Assembly (NCBI GenBank): GCA_963713505.1
Contig: CAVQMC010000020.1
Span: 310,001 to 374,000, forward strand
Length of the DNA: 64,000 bases
DNA from: CAVQMC01 sp963713505
GTDB lineage: Bacteria; Bacteroidota; Ignavibacteria; Ignavibacteriales; Ignavibacteriaceae
Direction of reading: 5' to 3'
Each line of letters starts with the position of its first letter. Position 1 is the first letter of the stretch. Shown piece by piece: positions 1 to 9,815 of the stretch. The notes under the pieces are model-generated. The model saw nothing but the letters and a program-made list of their open reading frames with translations, did not search any database and was not told where the DNA came from. A program made the position numbers and the translations under genes.

Positions 1-515
1 CAGTAATTCCCATTGTAAAATTATCACCAATCGGTAAAATCATATAGTCAATCGGGAGTCATTTCACCGATTAATTTCATGTCATAAAATAATCCGGTAT
101 CTCCTGTATGATATACATTTTTATTGTCGATTGTAAAAATTACTCCTGCAGGTTCGCCGGCATATTTTCCATCAGGAGTTTGAGATCCATGATGTGCAAT
201 TGTGAATTTTACTCTTCCAAAATCAAAATCGTAACCGCCTCCAATATGCATATTATGAGCTTCGAAACCTTTATCGGCACAATAATTAGCAAGCTCATTC
301 ACACAAATAAAAGTTGGTTTGCATCTTTTTGCAATTTTAAATGCATCTCCGATATGATCTCCGTGTGCATGTGTTAAAACAATATAATCAGGACTTAATT
401 CATCAGATTTAACAGGTGAATTAGGATTATCATCTAAAAAAGGATCGATTAATATTTTCTTACCGTTATCAGATGTAATTAAAAATGATGAGTGTGCAAA
501 ATATCTTAATTTCAT
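1..515 (-). CDS. UPF0173 metal-dependent hydrolase (MBL fold), 3' end cut by window and frameshifted
   Basis: Small metallo-beta-lactamase-fold hydrolase of the UPF0173 (YtkL-like) family; the physiological substrate is unknown. The metal-binding motif THAHGDH is at residues 48-54, with further ligand candidates at H108/H109 and in HTGD (136-139). The ATG at 513-515 has a strong AGGAGG site. The open frame stops after residue 155, but one frame over the sequence continues as DYMILPIGDNFTMGIT to the window edge, as expected for the family (about 225 aa). The shift maps to a C-triplet (GGG on plus, 54-56), so this is an extra base rather than a natural end. It is the last visible gene of the minus-strand operon starting at 4856. 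Confidence 0.85.
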
Positions 516-551
516 AATATCCTCCTAAAATTTTATTCAGAATATTCTGTG

Positions 552-1019
552 TTATTTCAATTTGACAATTTTTTTGAACTCTTTTAGTTCATCACTTTTT
601 AAAAAAGATTCTAATTTTACTTTTAATTCTGTATTAAGATTAATTCTTTTATTGCTAAAACTTCCCAATATTTTATCCGGAACTTCCAGATTATTTTCAG
701 CAACTAAAGAATTTATATTTTGATTCATTACATCAAGATCCCTAATAATTCCGGATAAATCCTGCATTTCTTCTACTAATTTATAAAATACCATAAATTT
801 TTTTTTATCAAAGCATACAGCAAATATTTCCATGTTGTACCGAACACGTCTCAAAGCAATTCTAACCGAATGAAGCTTTTCGATTGATTCTTCTTTTAAA
901 TAATTTTTAATTGATTTATTGAGAACATTTAATCTGTAATTAAGAACAATTTTTCCTGCTCTTGTTAATTTAGTTTGATTAGATAATCCTTTGATTTTAA
1001 ATTTTTTATATCCGGCCAT
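552..1019 (-). CDS. CHAD domain protein
   Basis: 155-aa protein made of a CHAD (conserved histidine alpha-helical) domain. The diagnostic H-x-x-R-I-A-L-R-R-V-R-Y segment lies at about residues 50-60, followed by amphipathic helices rich in Lys and Arg. CHAD domains are known to bind polyphosphate; that role here is inferred from the family. It is shorter than typical CHAD proteins (200-300 aa) and lacks a CYTH partner domain. No frameshift is visible, so it looks like a compact natural version. It starts four bases after the reconstructed stop of the glycosyltransferase gene (1024), so co-transcription is likely. Confidence 0.8.
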   Translation of the reverse strand: MAGYKKFKIKGLSNQTKLTRAGKIVLNYRLNVLNKSIKNYLKEESIEKLHSVRIALRRVRYNMEIFAVCFDKKKFMVFYKLVEEMQDLSGIIRDLDVMNQNINSLVAENNLEVPDKILGSFSNKRINLNTELKVKLESFLKSDELKEFKKIVKLK

Positions 1020-1023
1020 ATTT

Positions 1024-1696
1024 TTATATAAATAAAATTTTAATAAATCCTATTATAGTTTTTATTGATTTCATTTTACTTTTTTCATTGCTGTAAATTG
1101 TCGGGAATTTCTTTAAATCCAATTGCATAATTATTTCTTGCTGACAAGAATTATCATTTCACTTTCGGCTTCATATCCATTTGAAGAAGGAAGAATATTT
1201 TTTAGAATGTTTCCTTTAAAAGCTCTGAATCCGCATTGGCTGTCGAGAATTTTAAGTTTTAGTTTTTTTAGATAATAAAAATGATGTTATTTTATTACTT
1301 AAAATCCTGTGAAACGGCATGGATTTTAAGTTATTCAGCCTGTTGCCGATTACAATATCAAAATTATCTAAATAGGAAATTAACGAAAGGAATTGATTCA
1401 GGTTTATGCTGAAGATCAGCATCAAGAGTAATAATTGTTTGAAAACCGCGTTTTATGCATTCTTCCAATCCCCTTTTTAATGAAAAACCTTTTCCGAAAT
1501 TTTTTTCATTATGAATTAATATTACTCTTTCATCTTTACGTACTTTAGTTTCCGATAAGTCAGTTGAACCATCATTAACAGCTATTATATAATCTGTATA
1601 CTTAAGCGTCTCATCAATTATTTTGTCGATTGTATTAAATTCATTATAAAAAGGAATTACAGCACAAATTTTATTTACCTTTGAAGTATTGTTCAA
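1024..1696 (-). pseudogene. Family 2 glycosyltransferase (DPM1/dolichol-phosphate-mannose-synthase-like), four frameshifts
   Basis: GT-A glycosyltransferase of family 2. The N-terminus has VIPFYNE, then VNDGSTD, then the metal-binding DADLQH, all in one frame. The rest is scattered over other frames: a piece reading SYLDNFDIVIGNRLNNL, one reading LDSQCGFRAFKGN, and a C-terminal piece ending KTIIGFIKILFI. Restoring the frame needs removal of one base at each of 1386-1388, 1257-1260, 1134-1136 and 1103-1105, all in homopolymers. The total length (673 nt) matches 222 codons plus stop plus four extra bases. The ATG overlaps the end of cdaA by 26 nt, suggesting coupling. With four lesions in under 300 bp, true decay is possible, though single indels in neighbouring genes point to sequence error. 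Confidence 0.75.
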
Positions 1697-2489
1697 AGAA
1701 TCCTTTCCAACCTTTCACTGTAGGCGATTCAAATGCACTGGCAATTCTTTTTTGAAGAGCGTCTTTAGATAAACCTTTTGTTAGCTGCCCGTTTTCAGCA
1801 ACCGAAATTCCTCCGGTTTCTTCAGAAACTATTACGGAAATTACATCGGCTTGTTCGGAAATTCCAAGACCGGCGCGATGTCTCATTCCTAAAGTTTCTC
1901 CGTCGACAGTTGTGGTTGTGGATAAAGGCAAAGTGCATCTTGCGGCTTCTATCGTATTGTTATTTACAATTACTGCTCCGTCATGAAGCGGAGACCTCGG
2001 GAAGAAAATATTAGTTAATAAAGATTTACTCAACTTTGCATTTATTTGTTCACCGGTTTCGGAATAGCCTCTTATTCCGGTTGATCTGATTATAATAATT
2101 AAAGCACCATGCTGATGCTGGGATAATTCGTACGCAGCCTCCGCAATTGTTGATGCAGATTCAGGGGATTCTGATTTAATAAATAATCTGAAAAAGGGAT
2201 TTCTTGCAACCATTACAAGAAGTCTTCTTATTTCCGGCTGAAATAAAATTACAAAAGCAATTACCCAAATGTCCGTAACTAATTTTAGCAGCCAGCTTAA
2301 AGCTTTAAAGTTTGCTGCCCTCGAAACAAATGAAAGGACAAGAACAATCATCAAACCCATAAAAATTTGTGCAGCGATTGTTCCTCTTAATAATGTATAA
2401 AGTTTGTAAACTATAAATGATACAATTGCTATATCAATAATATCTGTAAATGATACGGTTAAAAATCCTATTTTAAATAATTCAAACAT
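1671..2489 (-). CDS. cdaA: Diadenylate cyclase CdaA (c-di-AMP synthase)
   Basis: Makes cyclic di-AMP from two ATP at the inner face of the membrane. The 272-aa protein has three N-terminal membrane helices (about residues 10-35, 38-55, 68-86) followed by a DAC domain. That domain carries both signature motifs, DGA (170-172, in SPLHDGAVIV) and RHR (203-205, in MRHRAGLG). The ATG directly follows the folP stop codon (2490-2492), so the two are translationally coupled. c-di-AMP usually governs potassium and osmolyte balance and cell-wall homeostasis. Its operon partners here include a PASTA protein. No frame damage. Confidence 0.95.
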   Translation of the reverse strand: MFELFKIGFLTVSFTDIIDIAIVSFIVYKLYTLLRGTIAAQIFMGLMIVLVLSFVSRAANFKALSWLLKLVTDIWVIAFVILFQPEIRRLLVMVARNPFFRLFIKSESPESASTIAEAAYELSQHQHGALIIIIRSTGIRGYSETGEQINAKLSKSLLTNIFFPRSPLHDGAVIVNNNTIEAARCTLPLSTTTTVDGETLGMRHRAGLGISEQADVISVIVSEETGGISVAENGQLTKGLSKDALQKRIASAFESPTVKGWKGFFEQYFKGK

Positions 2490-3374
2490 TTATGAGTTTA
2501 TTATTCTGTTTAAAAGTTTACAAACCTGAGATCCGTATTTAACATTATGAGTTCTAATTATACGTGCTCCGTTTTGAATTGCTGCTGCTTCAACAACAGA
2601 TGTTGGAAAATCTCTTTCTTCTTTTTCCAAATTTAATGTTTTTCCTATAAATGATTTTCTTGAAACACCAATTACAATTGGGTATCCTAAATTAGTAAAT
2701 TCATTCAAATTTTTAAGCAATTGAAAATTATGTTCAGTTGTTTTTCCAAAACCAATTCCGGGATCTACAAAAATATTTTGGATTCCGGAATTTTGAGCTA
2801 ACTCAGACTGATTATATAAAAAATCATTAATCTCTTTAATTAAATCATCATAATAAGGATTTTGCTGCATATTTTTAGGAGTTCCTTTAATATGCATAAT
2901 TATTAATGATGAGTTATGTTTCACAGCAACATCCAAAATTTTTGGATCGAAAGTAAGCCCGCTTATATCATTAATTATTAATGCTCCGGCATTTACAGCT
3001 TCCTCCGCAACTTCGCTTTTGGTTGTGTCGATTGAAATTATAGTTTCCGGTTTTTGGGTTAAAATGTCTTCAATTACAGGAATTACACGTTTTATCTCTT
3101 CATCTATGGAAATATTTTCCGAACCAGGTCTTGTTGATTCTCCGCCGATATCTATTATATCAGCACCGTCATTAATCATTTTTACAGCATGATTTACAGC
3201 CGAATCTTTATCAAAGAATTTTCCGCCGTCCGAGAAAGAATCCGGAGTAACGTTTAAAATTCCCATTACATAGGAATTTCTAAAATTAAAAGTTCTATTA
3301 CCAATTTTATAATTAATCAATTTATTTTCTTTTATGTCGAAGGGATGGAAATTATTTTGATAATCACTAATCAA
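2490..3374 (-). CDS. folP: Dihydropteroate synthase
   Basis: Condenses p-aminobenzoate with dihydropterin pyrophosphate in folate synthesis; a cytosolic TIM barrel. Family motifs are intact in order: GILNVTPDSFSDGG near residue 40, IDIGGESTRPGS near residue 75, IISIDTTKSEVA near residue 115, and VDPGIGFGKT near residue 205. The length of 294 aa is normal. It sits between rpe (70-nt gap) and cdaA (directly adjacent) in the same minus-strand operon. The folP-cdaA pairing is common in Bacteroidota. No anomalies seen. Confidence 0.96.
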   Translation of the reverse strand: MISDYQNNFHPFDIKENKLINYKIGNRTFNFRNSYVMGILNVTPDSFSDGGKFFDKDSAVNHAVKMINDGADIIDIGGESTRPGSENISIDEEIKRVIPVIEDILTQKPETIISIDTTKSEVAEEAVNAGALIINDISGLTFDPKILDVAVKHNSSLIIMHIKGTPKNMQQNPYYDDLIKEINDFLYNQSELAQNSGIQNIFVDPGIGFGKTTEHNFQLLKNLNEFTNLGYPIVIGVSRKSFIGKTLNLEKEERDFPTSVVEAAAIQNGARIIRTHNVKYGSQVCKLLNRIINS

Positions 3375-3444
3375 TTTACAAAAGATTTAATTAGTAAAAA
3401 ATTAAAGATTTTATATTTTCCCCGGTTTGATTTTCACAATAAAT

Positions 3445-4098
3445 TTATGATATAACATTTTTTAATTCTGTACAAGCTGCAGAAACATTATCAGATTTAA
3501 AGATTGCTGAACCTGCTACAAATACATCACAGCCGGCATCTAAAATACTTTTTGCATTATGGACTTCAACCCCGCCGTCTACTTCGATTAGAAAATCGGC
3601 ATTCATTTTTTTCCTTAATTCAACAGCTTCTTTGATTCTTCTTAAAGAATTTGGAATAAAAGACTGCCCGCCGAATCCCGGATTAACAGACATAATTAAT
3701 AATTGATCAATATACTCTGCAACATCAGAAATAAAATTAACCGGAGTTGCCGGATTTATTACTACTCCTGCTTTTGCTCCAAGTTCTTTTATTTTATTTA
3801 TTGTTCTATTTAAATGAATAACGGTTTCAAAATGAACTAGAATATGGCTTGCTCCGGCTTTAACAAAATCTTCCAAATATTTATCCGGATTTTCAATCAT
3901 TAAATGAACATCCAACGGAAGTTTAGTTGCCTTTCTTGCAGCTTTTACTATGATTGGGCCGAAAGTTAAATTAGGAACAAAATGACCGTCCATAACATCA
4001 CAATGGATCCAATTTGCTCCGCTCATTTCTACTAATCTTATCTGCTGAGCAAGGTTTGATAGATCTGCCGATAAAATTGATGGTGCAAGAAGTGCCAT
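3445..4098 (-). CDS. rpe: Ribulose-phosphate 3-epimerase
   Basis: Interconverts ribulose 5-phosphate and xylulose 5-phosphate in the pentose phosphate pathway. The 217-aa TIM barrel shows the N-terminal LLAPSILSADL, the metal/catalytic strands HCDVMDGHFVPN and LPLDVHLMIENP, and the MSVNPGFGGQ and EVDGGV segments, all canonical. The start codon overlaps the stop of the upstream PASTA gene by one base (TAATG), so translation is probably coupled. Full length for the family. Confidence 0.96.
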   Translation of the reverse strand: MALLAPSILSADLSNLAQQIRLVEMSGANWIHCDVMDGHFVPNLTFGPIIVKAARKATKLPLDVHLMIENPDKYLEDFVKAGASHILVHFETVIHLNRTINKIKELGAKAGVVINPATPVNFISDVAEYIDQLLIMSVNPGFGGQSFIPNSLRRIKEAVELRKKMNADFLIEVDGGVEVHNAKSILDAGCDVFVAGSAIFKSDNVSAACTELKNVIS

Positions 4099-4856
4099 TA
4101 TTTTTCCTTTATTTTGTCGTCTTGTTCAGAAGATTTTGTTACGAATAAATCCACTGCATCGCCTTTGTCCGCTTTGTTTCCTTTACTAGGATATTGATCA
4201 AGAACTGTATTAGGCAATAAAGAAAAAGATATTTGGTAATTTATTTTTCCAACTGTTAGTGAACTATCTGATATTATTTTTTCTGCTTCAGCAAGAGATT
4301 TTCCGATAAGATCAGGAATAACTATTTCGCCGCCTCCCTGTCCAATACTTACACTAACTCCAACCGAATCACCTTTTTTAAGCGGAGTTCCAACAGCATA
4401 CTGCTGATCAAAGATCATATTTTTGGGATTACTTGAAGGAACTTCTTCAACCTGCCCAAGTTTTAATCCTAATCTCTCTAAAGCAAATTTAGCATCTCTT
4501 AAAGATTTTCCCTTTAATATAGGAACCATTACAACAGGTTCTCCGCCGCTGATGAAAAGATAAACTCTTCTTCCTTCTTTAACTTCTTTTCCTTCTTCTG
4601 GTCGTTGAAGAAGAACGGTACCAGCAGGAAATTTTTCATTAAAATTGGTATCTGCAATCATTGGTTCAAATCCACCTTCTTCCAACAATTTAACTGCGTT
4701 GCTTTCCTGCATTCCTTCAACTTTTGGTACTTTTGTTTCCGGCGAACTTACGTACCACGGGAGTATATAATTATTTAGCAGAATTATTACAACAATAATT
4801 GCTCCTAAATAGATTAAAAGTTTTCTAACGAAAGAATTTTTAAGAATATTTTTCAT
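4098..4856 (-). CDS. Membrane-anchored protein with three PASTA domains, no kinase
   Basis: 252-aa protein with one N-terminal membrane helix (about residues 12-30) and three consecutive PASTA domains (about 40-103, 104-172, 173-245), predicted to face the periplasm. PASTA domains bind muropeptides or beta-lactams and normally sit behind a Ser/Thr kinase or on penicillin-binding proteins. Here neither a kinase nor a transpeptidase domain is present. The cytoplasmic tail is only about ten residues, so it cannot signal by phosphorylation itself. It is the first gene of the rpe-folP-cdaA operon. A scaffold or peptidoglycan-sensing role is inference. Confidence 0.88.
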   Translation of the reverse strand: MKNILKNSFVRKLLIYLGAIIVVIILLNNYILPWYVSSPETKVPKVEGMQESNAVKLLEEGGFEPMIADTNFNEKFPAGTVLLQRPEEGKEVKEGRRVYLFISGGEPVVMVPILKGKSLRDAKFALERLGLKLGQVEEVPSSNPKNMIFDQQYAVGTPLKKGDSVGVSVSIGQGGGEIVIPDLIGKSLAEAEKIISDSSLTVGKINYQISFSLLPNTVLDQYPSKGNKADKGDAVDLFVTKSSEQDDKIKEK

Positions 4857-4920
4857 TTTTCAAATATATCAATTGCTTTTTTCTTAAACAACTAACCAAA
4901 ATTACACCATTCCATGTGAT

Positions 4921-4941
4921 AATGTAAAAGTATATTACATT
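4921..4941. promoter_or_regulatory. Inverted repeat between divergent genes (candidate operator)
   Basis: AATGTAA-N7-TTACATT, perfect 7-bp arms, in the 244-bp spacer between the PASTA gene (minus) and the first POT transporter (plus). The size and spacing fit a dimeric regulator site. The high AT content of the spacer makes chance occurrence possible. Confidence 0.3.
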
Positions 4942-5100
4942 TTATATTATGAAAAAAAACAAAAATAATATATATTAGTAAGGTTTAAGTATTATTATGA
5001 AATTATTTAATTATTGAAATATTTTGTTCAAATTGAAATCCTATCTAAAATTGCAAATTTATTCAAATCTAACCAAATTTAGAAATTCAGAGGTACAAGA

Positions 5101-6600
5101 ATGTTTAAAAATCATCCCAAAGGATTATACGTATTATTTTTTACTGAAATGTGGGAGAGATTCGGTTTTTATACCATGCTCTCTATTTTTGTTCTTTATT
5201 TAGGTGAAAACTTTCACTGGGATGATACAACAACCGGAAATGTTTACGGTGTATTTTTGGCCGGAGTTTATTTTACTCCATTAATCGGAGGATGGATTGC
5301 CGATAACTTTCTTGGATACAGTAAAACAATTATTCTCGGAGCTTTAACACTCGGAATTGGTTATGCAATTATGGCAATTCCAACTCAAACTCCTGGATTG
5401 CTTTATACGGCATTAACTGTTTTAGTGATTGGAAACGGACTTTTCAAAGCTAACATTTCTGTATTAGTCGGGAATCTATATTCGCATAAAAACGGTTCAT
5501 TGAAAGATGCAGGTTTTAATATCTTTTACATGGGAATAAATATTGGGGCTTTCTTTGCTCCAATCGGAGCATCCGAAATAAAAGGATTTTTTATGGATCA
5601 TTTCGGAACTTCTTTAGCGCAAGGTTATAATGCTGGTTTCGGTCTTGCTGCAATCGGGATGCTTCTTTCAATAGTTATTTTTACTGTCTTCAGAAAATAT
5701 TATAAAGAAGCGGATTATAAGTCAAAAGATAATCCTAATGATGAAAGAGATGTTAAGCTGACTAAAGAGCAGGAAAAAAATAGAATTTATGCTTTAATAA
5801 CGATCTTTGCGATTGTTGCTTTCTTCTGGATGATTTATTATCAGAACGGCTACACACTTACTCTCTTTGCTAAAAATTATACTGAATCAATGGTTGGCAA
5901 TATTACTTTTCTTTTATTTGATCCGGTTTCCTTATTATCTGTTATTGCAATAATTCTGGGAGCAGCAGGCATATTCAATAAAAATACAAAGAAAAAAACA
6001 AAACTATACAGTATGGGAGCAATTGTTGTTGCAGTATTAATTTTGATTTACAAATTAAATACTTTACCAGGCGAAAATCCGATTTCACCTGAAAGTTTTC
6101 AAGTTTTTAATCCTCTATTTATTGTATTTTTAACCCCGGTAATTGTGGGATTTTTCAGCTGGCTAAATAAAAAGGGAAAGGAACCATCAACTCCTGGTAA
6201 AATGGGACTTGCAATGGTTATAACTGCATTTGCATATTTAATAATGATAATTGCAGCTTTGCATTTACCTAAAGTTGCTTCTTCAGGAACTGCTTTCAGC
6301 CATGTAACACCATACTGGTTAATTTCCACTTATTTTGTTATGACTGTTGCTGAATTATTTTTAAGTCCAATGGGTTTATCATTTGTTTCCAAAGTAGCTC
6401 CTCCAAGGATGAAAGGTTTAATGATGGGCGGCTGGTTCGTTGCAAGTGCTGTTGGTAGTTATTTGTCAGGTTTTATTGGAAGATTTTACGAACAATGGAA
6501 TTTATGGCAATTCTTTTTACTTTTATTAGTAACTTCGTTAATTTCAGCGGGTCTGGTTTTAATATTCTTGAAACGGCTTAGAAGAGCAACTGAATCATAA
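5101..6600 (+). CDS. Proton-coupled oligopeptide transporter (POT/PTR2 family)
   Basis: 499-aa inner-membrane transporter that takes up di- and tripeptides with protons. The POT signature ExxERF is present in EMWERFGFYTM (about residues 17-27), followed by GGWIADNFLGYSKT and by FYMGINIGAFFAP, the PTR2 family signature. There are 12-14 hydrophobic segments. The start is ATG with AGAGGTACAAGA upstream, a usable ribosome-binding site. A paralogue follows 60 bp downstream in the same direction. Intact frame. Confidence 0.93.
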   Translation: MFKNHPKGLYVLFFTEMWERFGFYTMLSIFVLYLGENFHWDDTTTGNVYGVFLAGVYFTPLIGGWIADNFLGYSKTIILGALTLGIGYAIMAIPTQTPGLLYTALTVLVIGNGLFKANISVLVGNLYSHKNGSLKDAGFNIFYMGINIGAFFAPIGASEIKGFFMDHFGTSLAQGYNAGFGLAAIGMLLSIVIFTVFRKYYKEADYKSKDNPNDERDVKLTKEQEKNRIYALITIFAIVAFFWMIYYQNGYTLTLFAKNYTESMVGNITFLLFDPVSLLSVIAIILGAAGIFNKNTKKKTKLYSMGAIVVAVLILIYKLNTLPGENPISPESFQVFNPLFIVFLTPVIVGFFSWLNKKGKEPSTPGKMGLAMVITAFAYLIMIIAALHLPKVASSGTAFSHVTPYWLISTYFVMTVAELFLSPMGLSFVSKVAPPRMKGLMMGGWFVASAVGSYLSGFIGRFYEQWNLWQFFLLLLVTSLISAGLVLIFLKRLRRATES

Positions 6601-6660
6601 CCTTCGGTTCTCAATTTCCATATAAAGTCTTTATTCTATAAAAAAGAAAGAGGTTAGTTA

Positions 6661-8080
6661 ATGTTTAAACAACACCCCAAAGGATTGTACATCCTTTTCT
6701 TTACTGAGATGTGGGAACGTTTCAGCTATTATGGTATGCGGGCTATTTTATCTTTGTATATGATAAATGCTTTACTTTATCGATAAAGCATTTACTTCAT
6801 CGATTTATGGTTATTATACGGGACTTGTTTATTTAACTCCCCTTCTCGGCGGCTATATTGCAGACAGATATTGGGGTAACAGAAAATCAATTATTACCGG
6901 CGGAATAATAATGGCGATCGGCCAATTTGCTTTAACGTTCAGCGGTTATTTATATACGCCAACTGCAAATACTGGTGAGATTTATTCTTCTTTTTTAATG
7001 AATGGACAGCAGATTAGCTTTCTTGTTGGATTAACTTTATTAATAATTGGTAACGGATTTTTCAAACCAAATATTTCCACAATGGTCGGTTCATTATATC
7101 CAAGAGAGGCAATAAAAAATAGAGATTCTGCTTTTACAATATTTTATATGGGAATTAACCTAGGTGCCTTAATTGCTCCTTTAATTGCCGGCGGCCTTGG
7201 AGATACAGGAAATCCTGCTGACTTTAAATTTGGATTTTTGTCAGCCGGAATAGGAATGACTTTAGGTGTTTTAACTTTTATTTGGGGAAAGAATAAATAC
7301 TTAGTTACTCCTGAGGGTGAGCAAGTTGGTTTAAAGCCTGAAAAAGTTGATAAAAATGATGCAAGCCATGAGCACAATAAACCGCTTACAAAAATAGATA
7401 AACAAAGAATAGCAGTTATTTTCATTTTAGCTTTCTTTGTAATCTTTTTCTGGGCTGCATTTGAGCAAGCTGGTGTATCATTAACATTTTTTGCTGAAGA
7501 ACAAACTGACAGAGTTATTTCCTGGCTTGGGAATTTTGTAATTCCTGCGAGTTTTTTCCAGTCTGTTAATCCTATAGCAATTATTATATTTGCTCCGCTT
7601 TTTGCAGGACTCTGGTCCAGACTCAGTTCCAAAGGTAAAGAACCTTCTACTCCGTTAAAAATGGCAATGGGGTTATTTTTACTTTCACTGGGTTTTGTAG
7701 TTCTGGTTATCGGAGCACGCAGAGCCGACTTAGGTATTAAAGTTAGTCCGCTCTGGTTAACCGGTGCTTATGTGCTTCATACTTTTGGAGAATTAAGTCT
7801 TTCACCTATCGGATTATCAATGGTAACTAAACTTTCGCCCGTTAAATTTGCTTCACTTCTTATGGGAGTTTGGTTCCTGGCAAATGCGGCTGCAAACTGG
7901 ATGGCGGGAATGTTAAGTACTTTATATCCCGAACCAGGAAGCACCACTTCTATTTTAGGTTTTACAATTGCAAATTTAGCAGACTTTTTTACGATTTTCG
8001 TAATTATGGCTTTAGCTGCTTCTATAATATTATTTGCATTAAATAAGTTACTAAGCAAGATGATGCACGGAATAAATTAA
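6661..8080 (+). CDS. Second POT-family peptide transporter (one frameshift near its start)
   Basis: Paralogue of the preceding transporter. The true start is ATG 6661 (ribosome-binding site AGAGG), giving MFKQHPKGLYILFFTEMWER with the ExxER proton-coupling motif. The frame then hits a stop at about 6783, while the remainder (LTPLLGGYIADRYWGN, FYMGINLGALIAP and the later helices) continues one frame over from 6767. A single extra T in one of the T-triplets at 6771-6778 explains this; 1420 nt is one more than a multiple of three. Starting at the internal ATG 6767 would remove helix 1 and the proton-coupling motif. Probably a sequence error. Followed by a terminator at 8101. Confidence 0.87.
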
Positions 8081-8100
8081 TTTTATTAAACTAGTTTTAT

Positions 8101-8141
8101 AATCCCTCTTAATTCTTTGTAATTTAAGAGGGATTTTTTTT
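8101..8141 (+). terminator. Rho-independent terminator after the POT genes
   Basis: Perfect 12-bp stem (AATCCCTCTTAA with TTAAGAGGGATT) and an 11-nt loop, followed by a run of T. It lies 20 bp after the second transporter. Confidence 0.92.
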
Positions 8142-8183
8142 ATTATATTTTCTTTTCAAGAATTAGGATTATTAAATAAGATT

Positions 8184-9815
8184 ATGTTCAGAAGTTATTT
8201 TTTTCTTAATAGAATAATATCCGAAGCAAACCGTAATTATAAAGGTTTTAAAGCGGTTTCCTTCTTTTCACAGGAAAAGGATAAATTAATTGTTGAATTA
8301 AATAAAGATGAAAAGAATGTTTTTCTAGAAATTTCTGTGAATCCTGGATTTCCCTATTTTAATTTTCGTTCGAATTATAACAGAGCAAAAAAGAATACAA
8401 TAGATTTTTACAAGGATTATATTAATCAAAGGATTTTATCTTTTCAAATTGCCGATAATGACAGAATTATTAAAACCAATTTGGAAAACTCTGATTTATA
8501 TTTTGCCGTCAGAGGTAAATACACAAATGTTTATTTAATTGATGATGATAAAATATTTGAATTCAAAAGTATTGAAGAAAAAATAGAAATTGATTTTCGA
8601 AATGAAGTTAAAGAAAAAAACTTTATAGATAATTTCATAGAAAGATATTTTGTAATTGAAGACGTTCCGGATATATTAAATCATTTAAGAAAAAAATATC
8701 CTTTCATCGGCAGAGAAATTATTACTGAATTGAAAACGAGAATCTCTTCCGAAAATAAAGATGAAGTTATTGAAACACTTGACAATATTTTAAGGGAGAT
8801 ACAAAATGATAAACCTGCAGTATTTTATTGATGAAAGTACAAAAGAAATAAACCTCGGTTTTGAAAAATTTCAATCTATTCCCTTTTCTCAAAAAGAGGT
8901 TTTTGATGATACTTTTTCCGCACTTTCTTTTTTCTTAAAGAACAATTTTTATCTAACGGAAGAATCTAAAAAAGAAAAGATCATCTTAAAATATCTGGAT
9001 AGAGAGTTAGGAAAAATCTCTTCTAAAATGAATAATCTTAAATCCAGGATAGAAAAAGGTAATCGTGAAGAAGAATATCAAAAAATCGGAAATCTTATTT
9101 TAATTAATTTAAATAATATTCGCGCAGGAATGGAATCGGTCGAATTACATGATATTTACGAAAATTCAGAACTAGTTAATGTTAAATTAGATAAAAAACT
9201 TTCTCCAAAGCAAAATGCTGATTTATATTTTAATAAATCTAAAAGCGAAAGAATAAATTTTAAAAAATCAAATGAACTATTTAAGAAAGCCAAAGAAGAA
9301 TATGATAAATTGATAAAAATAAAATCTCAATTGAAAGAAATAAAAGAATTAGAGGATTATAGAAAGATAATGAAAGAGTTAAAAATAAAAGATTCGGAAA
9401 CAACAAATAAAAAGGATGAACTAAAATCAAAATTCAGACATTATATAATTGAAAATAAATATCATGTTTTTGTTGGTAAAGACAGTAGGAATAACGATCT
9501 GCTTACAACAAAATTTGCAAAACAGATTGATTATTGGTTCCATGCAAGAAGCGTTCCCGGATCTCACGTTGTTTTAAGAGTTGAAAATGCAAAAGAAGGA
9601 ATTCCTAAAAACATTTTAAAGAAAGCTGCGGCAATTGCAGGATTTTACAGCAAATCAAAAACTTCATCATTAGCTCCGGTTTCATATACTCAAAAAAAAT
9701 ATGTTGTTAAGAAAAAAGGAATGGAACCGGGCAAAGTTGCATTGATGAAAGAAGATGTAATTTACTGGTAAAACCTGAAATTCCTAAAGATGTTGAATAT
9801 GCCGAGGAGGAATAA
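8184..9815 (+). CDS. rqcH: RqcH/NFACT ribosome quality control factor (two frameshifts)
   Basis: NFACT-family protein that binds stalled 50S subunits and directs addition of C-terminal alanine tails. The N-terminal NFACT-N fold covers roughly the first 210 aa. Helix-rich middle segments follow, and the C-terminal NFACT-R domain carries FVGKDSRNNDLLTTKFA and the characteristic YWFHARSVPGSHVVLR. The gene is split at a T4 run (8823-8826, one base extra), and near its end at a GG (9767-9768, one base missing). After correction it ends DVEYAEEE at 9813-9815; the total of 1632 nt is divisible by three, consistent with +1 and -1. Known family length (about 530-570 aa) agrees with the corrected 543. 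Single-gene unit. Confidence 0.88.

Noticed and set aside
7144..7632. 162-aa minus-strand open frame inside the second POT gene
   Set aside because: It is the antisense of a clearly coding, conserved transporter.
6767..8080. Second POT transporter starting at the internal ATG 6767
   Set aside because: This removes the ExxER helix, which is present just upstream from ATG 6661 in the neighbouring frame.
8823..8826. Programmed +1 frameshifting in rqcH, purB, dapA and other split genes
   Set aside because: The breaks lie at unrelated places in many genes, mostly in simple homopolymers and in both directions, without a shared slippery site or downstream structure.
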